NCBI GenBank assembly: GCA_916610825.1 | Contig: OU744449.1 | Span: 25,759,732 to 25,823,731 of the forward strand | DNA: 64,000 nucleotides | DNA from: Haliclystus octoradiatus | Taxonomy: Eukaryota; Cnidaria; Staurozoa; Stauromedusae; Haliclystidae | Direction: 5' to 3' | Shown: positions 13,201 through 28,200 of the stretch, in pieces | Layout of the letters: every line of letters starts with the position of its first letter | Position numbering within the stretch: position 1 is the stretch's first letter | Notes under the pieces: model-generated | Database searches by the model: none | What the model was told of the DNA's origin: nothing | What the model saw: the letters and a program-made list of their open reading frames with translations, nothing else | Position numbers and translations under genes: made by a program

Positions 13201-16200
13201 TTCTTTTATTTTTCCTCTTTCACGATTGAAGTTTGATAAATCAATAAATGTTCCGTATTAAAGTTTGTTGTTTATTTGCAGAACCAAAATTTGAAACCAT
13301 TTGTTTTCTTGAAATATTAGAATCAATTATTACTGAGTTTATGCCAACCACGGTGTGTTCTGCTCTGTGATTGGCCAGGTAGATTTTTCCTTCCCGAGCC
13401 ATTTTGAACGCATCACTTTGCTAGCTGAATTTTATTAGGCCCTCATCAGAGCGTCTGTATGGAGTTGAGGGCCGTTATGGAATGAGGCTATAGTTATGCC
13501 GTATACCATTTACTTCGTTAATTCATTCATTTGAGTTTCAATTGTAAAACTAAAAAATTTAAAACAAAATTCTATGTGATTATAATAAATAGTGTTTAAA
13601 AAAATGATGATCATCCTAATTATACTCGTAACAATGTAAAATATGTTTCTGGCAAAAACAAAGTCCTCGTTTACTGTTTGCTCAAAACAAGCTCACAATG
13701 ACAGCAATGTCATAATGCCCGGGGGGTAACTTCAGCTCTCCAGGGACAGGGAGGGATGCCACTTTGGAAAAAGGTAAAGTACCCCGAAAGTTCCAAAAAT
13801 TATGTTGATGCTACCCAAAAAGCTCTAGCAGGTTGATTGATTTTAGTAAATACATAAAAAGTATGCAAAATTTTTTCAAAAATTCTTGAAAAAGTCAAAA
13901 ATAGGATCCAAAAGCTCCAAAATTTGATATCTCATGCCCAAAAAGTATTTTCTCAGATGGAATATGGACCCAAAAAAAGTGGCACGTCCCCGTATAGCCG
14001 TCTTGTGGGAGTTACCCCCGGGTCAGAATTGGATCAATCAGTGTAATATCGTACCCATAGGCAAAATATCCACAGTAGCACATGTTTTCAACAAACTATA
14101 ACTCCGTCTGAAGAAGATTGACTTGTTATCATTGGGATAAAAATTGTCAGCAGTATATAGTTAAATGTATTTACACATTTCAAACCTAAATAATATAGAT
14201 ATTTCAAAGTGCATACTTGTATGTAGCAAATAGTTAAAAACAAATTTGAAGTATGTTGCTGACGATAATGATGACAATAAAATCCTTATGGTGTAAACCA
14301 ATTTTAAACAGGCCATAATATTATCTTACCTTTGTGAAAATCAACCAAATAAAATGTGTTTAACATCCTCAAGCATTGAATAATTCAAATTTAAAAACGA
14401 CGTCTTTGTCCGACATCAATAACATTCTCAAAAGTCTATCTTTGTTGACCCAATATCGATCATTTCCAAACATTTTGATCTGTTTTGCCAAGGCAAAATC
14501 ACTGACAATTGGCCTCAAAAGCAATTTTAAGATCATCTCGTTTCGATGCGAAAAAAATACAGGGGCTCAGATTATCAAACATACAAACTTGTTTTTCTTG
14601 AAAAGTAGAGAATCTTTTCGCGCGTTTCAGATGGAATCATGAAACCCGCGGTTCTGTTTGCCACACGCGAAATTTCAAACCTATTGAATATCAGCAATGT
14701 TTAAAGTGGGAATAAGCCCCTAGACTATCTTTACCTATATAGTAGAACCCGACGTGAAAAAAACAATGGCGTAATTTTTTTTTCGATCTGGAAATTATTT
14801 CTTGGTGAAAAATGCCTTCAAAGTGGTGTTTTGGCCCAAATGTCGCTGAGGGAAAAAAGGGATTGGATCTAGCTTTATGACGACAAAGTCACAAGTCGTG
14901 CGGTTTGTCTAACTGTCTCTAACAGACTCAAGAGTGGGCTTGAGTGATATTGGGTCAACAAAGACTTTTGAGGATGTTATTGATGTCGGACAAAGACGTC
15001 GTTTTTAAATTTGAATTATTCAATGCTTGAGGATGTTAACTACAATTTATTTGGTTGATTTTCACAAAGGTAAGATAATATTACGGCCTGTTTAAAACTC
15101 TTTGAAACCCAAATCTGAGTTAGACTATCTTGGTTCTATTATAATATCTTCTGTAAACGCATCATATAATTATGCGCATGGCAAAATATCATTAGTAATT
15201 CTAATATAATTATTGCGATTCTATTATCAAAATACGGAAAGTCAATTCAACGAAGAAAAAGCTACTAAGATCTACAATGAATCCAAAAAAACTGTTTCGA
15301 AATGCTATCGTAATGATATAGAATGCTATCGTACTATTCTATTTGAAATGTTGCACAGATGCTGTTCAAATGACTTGTCCCAATGGCTTCTTGCAAGACG
15401 GAAATGTTTGTTGGAAAGTGTTCAACAACGCAGAAATAAGTTGGTACGGTGCACGATCTCTCTGTGAGGAGCACAACGCAACTTTGGCAACAGTCAGCAG
15501 TGCAGAGGAGGACAGCTTTATTCGTCCTTATCTTATATCTGACGAAATGTATTGGATTGGAATAAACGATGTCACTCAAAAGCGTCAATTAACATGGATT
15601 GATGGATCTCCATTTAAATTTTCATCCCTAAATGAAGGTGAACCTCGCATGGGTAAAGATGAAGGTTGTATCGCAATAACAAAGGACGGTCTATGGAGTA
15701 GCAAGCTGTGCTATGAACATTTAGGAGTGGTTTGCAACTACCGCATTGGTAAGGCTCTGTTTGGACAATAATCTTTAATTATTTTGATTTACATCATACG
15801 TTAAAATATTTAGTTGTTTCGAATGATCTATACTCTTGCAACTTTTCTACCATAAGTCTGCATTGGTATAATGATGAGCTAAAGGAAGTATTATTGTTTT
15901 GCTCATAACTCTGAGTATTTCAATTTCTGGACAATTGTTTGTGTAACGTTGTTTAAATGTCATACATCAACATCATCATTGTCATATAAATATTTAGAAT
16001 TTCAGAAGTGATGGATCTTGCTTTCCTCCTTATCTTTATAATCTCTAATTTTAATTCACTCTGAGGTAAATATTCATTTAAATTTTGTTAGTATTCATTT
16101 AAATATATAATGTTCTATAAATACTTTAAATAAATTTAAATCTATCTACGAGAGTGGCACTCATGTTTTGGTTTTCAAATAATATTTCCTAGCATTATTT

Positions 16201-19200
16201 ACCTATAAATCAATCTATATATATATATATATATCTATTTATAAATACATATATCTATTTATTTTATAAGAAGCAAGACTTTCAGTGAGAAACCGTGAAC
16301 ATATTTCCTGTCCATTTTTGACGTATAAATAGCCAGCCAATCAGTCAACCAGGCAATCAGTGTATTTCATATAATTTTCCTCACACGTGCAAAATAACCC
16401 AGAAATATTAGTAAAGAAAGTAGTTAAACACTTTCCTTTGGACTTCGATACTGATAACGAAATTAAGGGTTGTGTTTAAGCTCATCACCGTGAGCAAACG
16501 TTTCTCATTATACAATATTTTCTTACATGTGAGAAAAGCCAGATATCCAATAAAAATCCATATTTTCTTTATTATATCTCTTTATAAGTTATATAAGGCT
16601 TTGTTTGATGTATAGATCGTTATTGGTTGAGGATCGTGTTTAGGTGGTGAATGGAGAAGAGAAGAATGTGGAGAGCATAGGAGGAGCTTTTAGAAATTTA
16701 ATTTTGGAGCCTTACAAAGATGTTATTACCAAGAAATGAAGATTATAAAACATAAAAAACAAAACTAGCAATAATGTAAAATTCCTGCATTAATTTTTAA
16801 CGAAAAAAGACAAGTGAAAATAATTATGTTAACTAATTATTATTCCTCGTCTTGCTGGTCGCCTTTCTGAATATGCAAGGCTAATATAACGACAAGACGG
16901 CAATGCTGTTGATAATTGAAAGATAACTTCTAGATTGAAAAATGCCGCAAGGGATAAATGCGATAAATTTGCTGTGAGTTTGTAAGTAATTTATGTAAAC
17001 AGTATGCAAGTTCATAAATCCAAACATCTAACCGACAGAGAAAGCATTTCCATATCAAAAACACTAGTAGCAGTAGAAAAATCTCCAATTTTCAGGCTTG
17101 AAAAGATCATAACTATGCTTCACTTTCATCAATTCAAGACTGCAAATCTCGCTCGCTATAATATAAAAAGAAAACGACGCGTTTTCCATGAAGCAATCTC
17201 TATACATACATTTTACCTTTGGCAATTATTACATGTATGCATTTAAAAAGGATAAGAATATATAATGACCAACTTTGTATTATATATGTAAATCCATTAT
17301 GTTGCAGATTTGTCAGAAATTAAAAAGGAATCATGTCATAATATGAATGGACAATGGATTAAAACAACACAACTGAAATGTACACGAGAAGATCATTGTA
17401 ATGATATTCCAGAGAAAAGAAGACTACCTTGTATAACAAAGTTCAATTACAATCAAGGTAAGCACATTTTAGTTCGTTGTTTGCATTGCATTAACCCTTA
17501 TTTACAGTTCTATAAGCAGCGTTATTATCATTGATTGAGCTAATGATGTAAATAGATGGTCTGCGTACGAAAGCCTATGAATTTCATTGAAAATGAATAT
17601 TTGTAGTTGTTTGTCTGTGCTTGAGACCATATAACAACACAACAGATGAAGAAGGCTAAGATGAAATGGAAAAGTTTAACAATATATTATTCATATGTTC
17701 ATTTTATTTGACCGCAAAGATATGAGCAGTAGATTAGAAGTGTAGAACCACTGTAGTTAAAGTGCAGCAATGGATACGACCCCCGGGGGGGGGTAACTCC
17801 ACTAGTACGGCTGTACGGGGACGTGCCGTTTTTTTGGGTCCATTTTCCAGCAAAGAAAAATCTTTTTGGGTATGAGATTTCAAATTTTGGAGCTTTTGGG
17901 TATCCTCTTTTTGATTTTTTCAAGAAAGTTTGAAAAAATTTGCATCATTTTTGTGTATTTACCAAAAATCAATTAACCTGCTAGAACTTTTTTGGTAGCA
18001 TCAACAGAATTTTTAAAACTTTTTGGGTACTTAACCTTTTTCCAAAGTGGAACCTCCCCGTCCCTACAGAGCTGGAGTTACCCCCCCGGGTTACGACCTG
18101 GGAAGTCTCCGAATGCAACCTACTCGCAGAATCAATGTCAAAATCAAACTTGGAAAAACAGTAGAGCTTGCTAACCGAAGGAAGAAACATTTGTTTTTCT
18201 GGTTACGGGCATGGTAACGTGTAAATACCATTCACTTACAAGGGTTTGACTCAACGCCAAGATTTTCTGGCGACAATTCAGCAAAGAATATTTTGAATAT
18301 CGTCCGGTTGGACTAGACTGCTATAGCTCTGGTTCCTTATTAGTTTCTTGCAAATGTCATGCTTTTCGAGATCGTTTTTAGTCTTTGTGGCAAAAAATAG
18401 TTTACCAAGTTTACATTTGACAGTGAGTCTGAGAGCAGTGATTGTTTTAATGTTGTTTCTGTTATTGTTTCCTTGTCAAAAATATGCTGACCAGAATATA
18501 CAAGGAAAAGGATACTTTCGCTTACATATATATATTCTTAAATTACAATAATATACTAGAAATGAACTAAATGTCTAAATGGAGTGACACATTTTGGTTA
18601 TGTATATATATTATATACTTTACAGAAATATTTCAAATTTTCTTTCTCCAATTTTTATTCGAAGGACAATATAATGCTTTAGATGTGACCACCCTTTCTC
18701 GTCAGTTGTTCACTATGGAATCACTCGATAGATATTTGCTGGTTGCTGACTTTTAGCCTATCAGATTAGTTTGTCAGTTGCATAGCTTAAGTGAATTAAC
18801 ACTCATTAAACATGATTCACTTTTAAGGAATTTTCAAAATTCATGTAAACGAATATATGTAAAAATGCATTAATATTTTCGTGCATGTTAAGCCGATGAC
18901 ACAGTCAAGCACATTCCAAGAACATCTGTAAATTTCTAGACCATTGAAAGAGTTTCAACAAAATAAATTCTGCATGTTTTGATTTTATCTCTTCTTTATA
19001 GCAAACATGTAATTCACTTATAAGACGCAAACATATCTGTTCCTCGTTCTAGACATATATAAGTTACAATAATATTTCTTCACATTGTTTGCATGAGCAT
19101 CATGCTTCAATACTATATGTACAAGATACTATGTAGAAATGAAGTAGCATTTAAATGTAATTGAATTATATTATGTTTACAAAGGAAATGAAGGGAATCT

Positions 19201-22200
19201 CCTATGTAAAGGATCGTCGATCCACTTATCTTCGTTTTGTTTTTGGATAAAAAAATCAACGCGTAACTGGTTCAAGGCAAAATTATCATGCAGTGGAGAT
19301 GGTGGCGATTTGATAAAGATTAGCAATCAACATGAACATGACATAATCGCATCAGCAATTGAAGACAACGATGGATACTACATTGGTCTTAACGATCGGG
19401 AAGTGGAAGGGAATTTTATTTGGCTAGATAATTCACCTGCAATTTTCGAGCGTTTTAGCAGTGGGAGTCCGAATGGAGGATCAAACGCTAATTGTGTTTC
19501 TTTTAGAGCTGACTTTTGGCATGATAGAAGATGCAATTCTGATGCACCTGGTTATATATGCAGCAAAGACATAGGTAAGAAATGCCTTTTTGTTTTGTAA
19601 CATTTGACTGTGATTTAATAACTTCAAGGTCAGCTTTTTATTAGGAATTTATTTCGAAATTAGAAAGGTAGACTAATCGGCAGGGATAGAAAATGGGATT
19701 TTTTTTTCTCCAGGCAACTTGAAATTAGTTCATAAAATATATTAAATACTTTCACGTTTCCTTTTTTTGTCAAATTTTATTTTAAACCTTTCAGAAATCC
19801 AATTTACATTACATGATTCACAATCATATTCTTCTTAGAATTTTGAGAAACTGCAGCATGCGATCTTCATTGTATAATTGATGCTTTTGTCTTACCTTAG
19901 ATTTTGCGATGCCGTAAACAAGCATAACTAAAACACAATGCAAATGCAATAAGAGACATCCAACCGTACACTAAATTATGGCGATCCATTTAATGTATTT
20001 CAATCAATCCCTTTCGCATGGAATTTTATATTAATTAGTTTAGGCTCTTTTGATTATCCTTTTTCATTTCATTTTGTCAATCTTTTCATCTTTATTATCA
20101 CAATTGTATATCTGAATTTATTGTTAACAAACCAATCAGTTTATAGATATATGTGATCGTTCTTGTCAAAATCGACAATTCTAAAATTTAAATTAATTAT
20201 CAAAATACGTTTGGTTGCGCAGATTTTGAAATCACGCAACGGAGAAAACGCAGCAGAACGTTTTATAGAGGATCTATATAATAATAAAGATAGATTTATC
20301 TATCATCAGATGTGATAGTGCTCAATACCGATTAAACATTGGCAGAGCTGTAATACATAAGGATGATGACTGATTCAAAGAAAACACATTCTTAATTTCC
20401 TCTTACTATAGTTTCACGCAGTGTGCGATCATCAGACAGTTGATACTCAATGAAAAATATACATGGTTACATGCTATCATAAGTGCCACAATGCGTTATT
20501 GTTTTAATACAATAGTTGTCTTAACATACAATGGTGCTATTGATGGTACAATCAAATGGTCAACTATTGTAAATGCAAAGCCATACAATAATATATCTAA
20601 AAAATGTCATCTATGCTTATTGGAAAAATATTATATTATATGCTCAAAAGAGCCATTACTTAATAAAAAATCTGAACTAATCTCAAAATACCGTCACGAG
20701 AATAAATTTTATTTATCTAATTTTAAAGAAACTAAAACATAATTTAACTTAAGTGCTGGAAACAATTTCATTTATCTAACGCCTTAATTACCAAAACGGA
20801 ACAATAGCACCATTGTATGTTAAGACAACTATTATATTAAAACAATAGCGCGCTGCGGCACTTATGATAGTATGTAAAAGGAGTCACCATGTATATTTTT
20901 CATTGAGTATCAACTGTCTGATGATCGTACACTGCGTGAAACTATAGTAAGAGAAGTTAAGAATGTGTTTTCTTTGGCTCAGTCACCATCCTTATGTATA
21001 GAGGATCTATAAATGTTTTTGAAAAATTAAAATGCTCAAGTTGAAATTTTCATTTAATTATATTCGGAAAATTTGTTCATGTTTTGATTCTGTACTATAT
21101 AGCATATGGTGAGTGGTCTGAGTGGAGCCCATGTAATAATGTTACCGGATCTTGGATACAAATTAGAGGAAGAAACTGCGAGCCACGAGAAATATGTACT
21201 GGAAGTCAGGTTGAGAGGCAACTATGTGAAGTTGATCAATTCTGTTACTCGAGTAAGTCATATCTTCTCATTGAGTTAGTCAGTTATTACACTAGTTTAC
21301 CACTGCTACGTCCCTGAAATTTTTGCTTTATCTTCATTTTCTTTGTCTCTTACAAGACGTCTCTTAACCACTATTAAAGGCTTCAACATCTTGCTGTAGC
21401 TGTATTTTTATGTATGCTCCATGATGTAAGTGTGTAACATATTGTCTCACCTATTTACATGCTAACAAGCTTTCAGAGGGATAGGTCTGTGAATTGTGGG
21501 CTTTACATTACATTTTTACAGGTTTGGAATATAGACCTCAACGGTAGCCTGCCGGCCATGAGCAGTTTAGTGTAGGATATTTTTTGATAATTTTTATGTG
21601 AATTATATGATTTACCTAGAGAGAAGTAAAAAGTGTCCATAAGTGAATTTCAACAGTTTCCAAAATAATTCAAAAGTTCCCAAATGAATTTCAAATGTTT
21701 TCAAATAGATTTCAACAGTTTCCATGTGAATTTAAAACGATTTTTTGACGGGACTTCTGACTAAAATTGAGCATCGAATTCCATACAATCGCTAATTAGC
21801 ACTTGACAGCTGAGAGGGAATTTACGGGGTAGTAGACGATGAGGGTTATTTGCGTCAGTTTGCGAGCAACTTGGAGTAATATGTAACACAACATACGCGT
21901 GGGTCTATTCGAGGCAGAATATATCGCACAGAAGAGAAGCATCATTAAAAATTACTAAATGTTGGAGGTGGAGAAGTATAAACATCATTAACTTTGAATA
22001 AAATAGTCGAGAAGGCGCATCATCATCATCTTTTAGCAATTACGGTATCCAAATCAACAATACATAATTATTAAGAAGGACGGTAAATAACACTAAAGAA
22101 AGTTCATCACGTACCGTCCTTGCACGATCTCCACATAATAAGAATATGCGACTTCAATATGTAGAAAAATTAATGGCATAGAATCATGCATGCTAGTAAG

Positions 22201-25200
22201 ACAATCATTTGGATGGATGAAACTAATTCAAACCTGACTTTGCAGACGCAAACAAGGGAGAGGGAGATTCGGATAACGTGTGCAGTGGTCACACTTCCAC
22301 TTCAAAAGGCCAAAAGATCCTGACTCAGCTGTACTTGTTCGTGATAACCCGTTCCCCCCATACCATCTGCAGTTAAGAAATGTGTTGAAAATCTTCCAGG
22401 ATTAGCTACACTATGGTCTTGGATCCATATTCACCAATTTTGAAACCAATTGAAACAATTTGAAATCAAATCAAATCCAATATAAAACAAAATATGAGAG
22501 TGAGCGATGTTCATCAACCACGAGTTGGCGATCAGCGACTCGTGATTTCGAGGAGCTGAATGAATAAGCTCGACAACTCGTTAATCCTAATGACATTGTA
22601 TATATAGACACGTTCTATGATTTTTCAAGTAATAGAAGTAATGTGCGGCTTTTATTTTATCTAATATAATCACATCTAATTTATTCTAAGATTGGAGTAG
22701 CTGGTCTAACTGGACTGACTCCTGTCACTTCCTCCATAACGGGGAAAATATCACAAGGACAAGAGTTTGTGAAAATCAAAATTTATGCTATGGCAATTCA
22801 ACAGAGTCTGTAATCTGTGAAGCAGGTATATAGTACATTAGAATTTATATACTGATAGTATAGATTTATACTATATATAGAGAGGGCTAGCAACGAATCA
22901 ACAGCATTTTCAGGATTAAAGGAGTAACATTGACCGACGGTCGAACGAGGTCAACATGAATTATGCATAGCGTAAATTCAACGATAAATGTCATTCATTG
23001 GTTCGGCATGGCTTCCAATTTCAAGTTTAAGCATGGTTTCAGGCACAGAAACAATATGAACGACAAGCATGCACATGAATCTAAGCGCCTAGAGCCAATG
23101 GGTCATTTTTCCTGTTTAACATTATTAACATTGATAAACATTAACAAAATTAATAATTTTTAATGGGTTATTGGAACTCGACCTAAAGTTATGGAATATG
23201 GAATTCGACCAGCTGAAATTATATATGTTCTTACGTTGCTACGTTGTGTTACGTTCTTATGTGGCTTTAAAATTAGAGAATGATCACGCTCAATTCTGAG
23301 ATTTACATGGAAATGGAAGTATTTGTTTCCATATGATAATCAAGATGCTATTTATCAAACATTATTCAATTTATTCATAGAACCCTTTGTTTATAACAAT
23401 TTTTTTCACCTTCAAAATAAGATTTATTAATTCGTGGCTTTATAATTAGATCATGGAATCCCTCAATGAAGATTTACATAGAAAAAAAAACATTACATAT
23501 AAGCCTGGATATGAAATCCATAAACATCTCGAAAGTTCATGAGCATATACTACAAGAATATACTGTCAAATATTGTTTCAGTGTATTATGTGTTGTGTGT
23601 GAAGCTATTAATCATATCTCCATGTATTCATTTTCCGCCCCTGTTTCATTTCGAAGTATTCAGTTTATGACTTCCCCCTATTTTTTTGTTAGATCTTTCT
23701 TCATGGTCATCTTGGAGTGAATGTAGTGTGTTAGTTGGTGCTGGTATCAAAGAGATATTTCGTAACTGCAGTGGTACTCTGGATTGTTTACATACGACTC
23801 TAAATAGAACGCAATCTTGCTATGGAGAATTGAATAACTCTACTGGTATGTGATTCTTCAACAATCTATACACATGTGGTTATAATAATATATAATAAAT
23901 TACAGTATGATAATATTGCATTTGATAATCTAAAATATTGTTATAAATTTTGTCGAAATTTGTCAATAGTTTGAATGCTTGGGAGACTTTTTTTTTGATA
24001 TTCAACAAAACGTGAACAATAATTTTCTTGAATTCTTATCTAACTTTCATATATACATTCGAGTTTTTTTCCAAGCTCGAAAACGTTTGAAATAAACGTC
24101 TTGCCAAAAGTTCAAAAATTAGGATGTGGCGCCATGAATTCACTACTATGATCAGAATCCTAATTTTGTAAATAACTATTTTATCACGATATAATTTAAT
24201 AGTTGTATTAATCATCCAATTACTCGTTACAGATCTAACATGAAATATAATATTATAGTCACAATTGATCAAGTAATTGATTGTTTCTCCCTCTTTTTTT
24301 GTTGTATTTTATCCTACTCTTTGGTAGGAATTGCAATTCAAGCCATTTGGGGTGAATGCATACCTGATCGACAAAATTGTGGATATGGCATTAGGTCAAG
24401 GACAATCATCTGCCTCAATGATACCTATTGTGAAATTGGACCGATTATTGTTTCTGAGACGTGCAATTCCACAGAAAATCCTTGTGAAGGTATATACATA
24501 TTTAGTTATGAAATATATGTTTTTGTTTTTCTGTCATTCTTCACTTTATGCTACATGTCCTAATTTACTTTAAGCCGTTATTGATTTACCGGGCAATGTT
24601 AAACATTATCTGAGGAGTTTGATGTAATAGTCACTTTATGCTTTATTATTCCAAGATAAGATTACCGGGCAATGTTGAACATTAAAGGGTTACGGCACGG
24701 CAGCATTGTGTTTGAGTTCTCTGATACCTACACGCGGGATGTTGGGAGACACGAAAAAGCATCAGAAAAACAAGAGCCCGTAGGGCGAGTATTTTTCAGC
24801 TTTCGACTGTCTCCCAACATCCCAAGTGTTGGTATCAGAGAACCCAAACACAAGGCTGCCGTGCAGTGACCCTTTTGTGAAACAAAACCTATTTTTACTA
24901 TTTTTAAACGAATTTAACATAAAATATTTGACTGATTAGATCAATTTTCTCCTATAAATCTTCATGTCTTCGTCATGCATATTTTGCTTTCTTTGAATCA
25001 CAGATCCGGAGTTATACTTTCGAACCATTTTCGATTCTTTCGAGCGCCATGATTTTGATCTGTCTTGTTTCTCATTTCTGCTGTTTGACCAACTTTTGCC
25101 GGTTTTGTATAGGGTTTTTTTGTTTCGGAATAGCCATATGACCAAACAAAATGACGCGAAAGGAAGAATGCTTTTAATTATGATATTCTGAAATATTTAT

Positions 25201-28200
25201 ATATCATTGACGATGCTAACGTTATTCAAATTTTAATTTACAATTATTTAGAAATTTTGGGTGTTTTGTTTTCTATCTATCATGATGTCCAAGTTGTTCT
25301 GGCTTGCGTGATCCAAACACGGGAGTTAGCCAATCAAATTACTAGAACAGCATTCGAAAATCTCTCGAGTTTTACAATGTATGATCTCATTATCTAGTTT
25401 GATGTATATAGTCATATTATGTTTTATTATTCCAAGATAAGATTATTCTACTTCATTTATATGATAACGTAATTACATTTACATAAAATTACAACCCGTT
25501 TTATGATTTCAAGGCAAGGAGTTCGATTTGCGGTGACCTGAGTTTTATTTGTTGCCAAATTAATGTCAAATAATGTCTGTGAAATATTTTCCTACGCTTG
25601 GCTGAAATGCATATATACAAATACAACATATGGCCAGCGTATATAATTGAAAACAGTTGAATTCATTGCGATGTAGATCTATAAAGATCATGTATAATAT
25701 TATTATAATTTCTATTATTAAATAGACTTCAATGAACCAATATGGAGTGAGTGGACATTATGTATGTTGACATGTGGTGGAGGCAGCCAGTATCGCCACG
25801 ATCTATCTGGAGCATTTGTCAACGAGTCAAAATTGTGTTTTAATCAAAAATGTGAAGGTAACGTGTTGAAATTATTAACTCAATAGCTTGCAAGCGAGTC
25901 ATGATGTGCAGACTTCTACCACGTGATTTGCAGTTATCTCAAGACAACTCACGACAACCCAATGGCAACCACTAGATTGAAGTATATGGGTTTTTGTGCT
26001 ATTTCTGATATAGACCGTGCAGGGATAGGTTTATAGACGCACTGTGCGGGTATTGGCCTACACCTGCACGGTTTAACCAAACAGCCAGCTGAAAACATGT
26101 TTTGAAAATGTAATATATTCCATCGTTTTTGCCTGACAGACAATGTTTGCAAATTCTGTCATTTCTAGTAGTGATTTACAATGGTATGATGTATGCATGC
26201 TATTGCGCGTTATTCATTTAATAATTCAGCAACGTCATATCACGTCATATCAAACGTAGTAAATCTGGTAGCAACTCTTTATTTTTATCTACATAGAAAC
26301 CGATAAATTTTTAAATTTTTTTCTTAATTATTTTACAATTATGATGATTAATTTTACAGTTCAATATAATATGACAGAATGGCAACCATGGACACAATGC
26401 AACGGAGTATGTGGTAATGGATTTAGATCTAGACGAAGAGAATGTATAGGCGAACAATTGGATATTTCTGGTGTTAAGTGTAATGGTACATTAAGCATGA
26501 CGTCACATTGTGAAGGCAATCCACCGTGTGCAGGTTAATAAATAATATTTTATTGCTGATTTAGGTTAAAAGAAACAATGACTCTATTCCGATACAATAT
26601 AAGACAAACCAAATAACTTGATATTGATTCCTAACATTAAATACCCTTTAAAATCACATGCATTTTTCAATCAACTTTAGAAAAATCTTGTATTTTTGAT
26701 TTTTCTCAACTATTTTTGCTGTGGAAGTTCCTAGTCTTCCATCCAGAATTTAATCATATAACCTCAATATATATAAAATGAATAACAAGAGCTAATACTA
26801 AATACTTGATCATTGTGTTCCGTATTAATTTTCCATGTATAATTATGCATAATAATAAATTCTATTGCGTTTATATCAATCACCCGATTTAATGTTCATT
26901 ATCATGTTCATTATCTTATTTCCCTGAGTGGCACATTCAGAGGAGCCTCTGCCTTCACCTAAAGAGTCAACCTAATGAGTTCTTAATCGCTGGTTCCTCA
27001 TCACAAGGAAAGTGAAAGAAAGCACGTGATGAAATACGTAGTCCCATCGGTTTAGTATGCGGATCAATGAGTTTTCTTATTATGGAGTTGCCTCTCTTTC
27101 CATTGTACAAAATGCACTAGAGGCTCGAATCATTGTGCTGTGCTACAGTACATTGTTTTCTTATTTTCCATATTCAGCTAAAATGTTCAACTTGACGGTG
27201 AATTTCAGAGACGAGCAATTCTCGCCTGCAATGAATATGATTGGTAATTTTGCTTACATTCAATTGCTGCAAAATATCACACAGCAGGTAATGTAATATT
27301 CATGTATGCTTTATACACAGAGTCCTCTTCTTCATTTAGAGATTTAGCTCAGTATTTTCTTTCTAGAATTGTTCAATATATACTAGAGTAATATATCATG
27401 ATGAAATTTGTGATAATGTTGATGATTTTAAGCAACCAGGAATTGTATTTGTATGACTGATATATAAGTCCCGCTTTGATATGCTGCCATTTGACGTATG
27501 GTAAGCGTACAAACAAACATATCAAAATCGTCATAATAAAATGTGAGACTTGGGCAAGTCAAGGCTGAATGATCTCGCTATAGTCTTTTTGCATTTAAGA
27601 TTTGTCAAATTGAAATTTGACATATTGCAATTACTTTCTGATTCATTTGATTTCAGTTCCTGGACATATTCCCAGCTGGAGGCTTCCAGGATTTAATTAT
27701 TCATAACTTCGGGTGAGAGCAATTTAAAAAATAATCTTGTCTTCTCAAATAACAAAATTTAGAGATAGCTGGGAACATTCTCAAAACAATACGAATCATT
27801 ACTATCACCTTAAGCATGTATTTCCAAATTTATCTCTGTAATTCTTAATTGACAAGTAATGACATGCATGTTTTTCTGCAGTGTAAATGGCCCCTGAATC
27901 TGTCATCTATGCTTCGTGGTACAACTTCCTTAGGAATAACGCAAATGAAACCAGAGCCATCCCAACCAGAGTTGGGACACGAAAAATTGATGCTCGAAAA
28001 TCGCCATTTTCGTTCCATCGAACACGAGGTTTCGCTTTTGAACTAAAGTTTTTCGAATGTATGAATTATGTTCGCGCATTTTGTTGAAATTTCGGAAGCC
28101 TGAGTTGGACAGAACGAAAATGGCGTTCATAAAATGATGTGACTGGGAGCCATCTGCGTAATGGTAGCCGAGGGCGGTGCATGAAATCGTGTCTCAACTT

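Noticed and set aside
15338-15352. Sequence resembling a tunicate spliced leader (ATTCTATTTGAA)
   Set aside because: It lies just upstream of an internal lectin exon acceptor; a 12-base match in AT-rich DNA is expected by chance and says nothing reliable about the host.
20440-20742. 100-codon + strand frame
   Set aside because: It spans one arm and the centre of an inverted-repeat element; no recognisable protein features.
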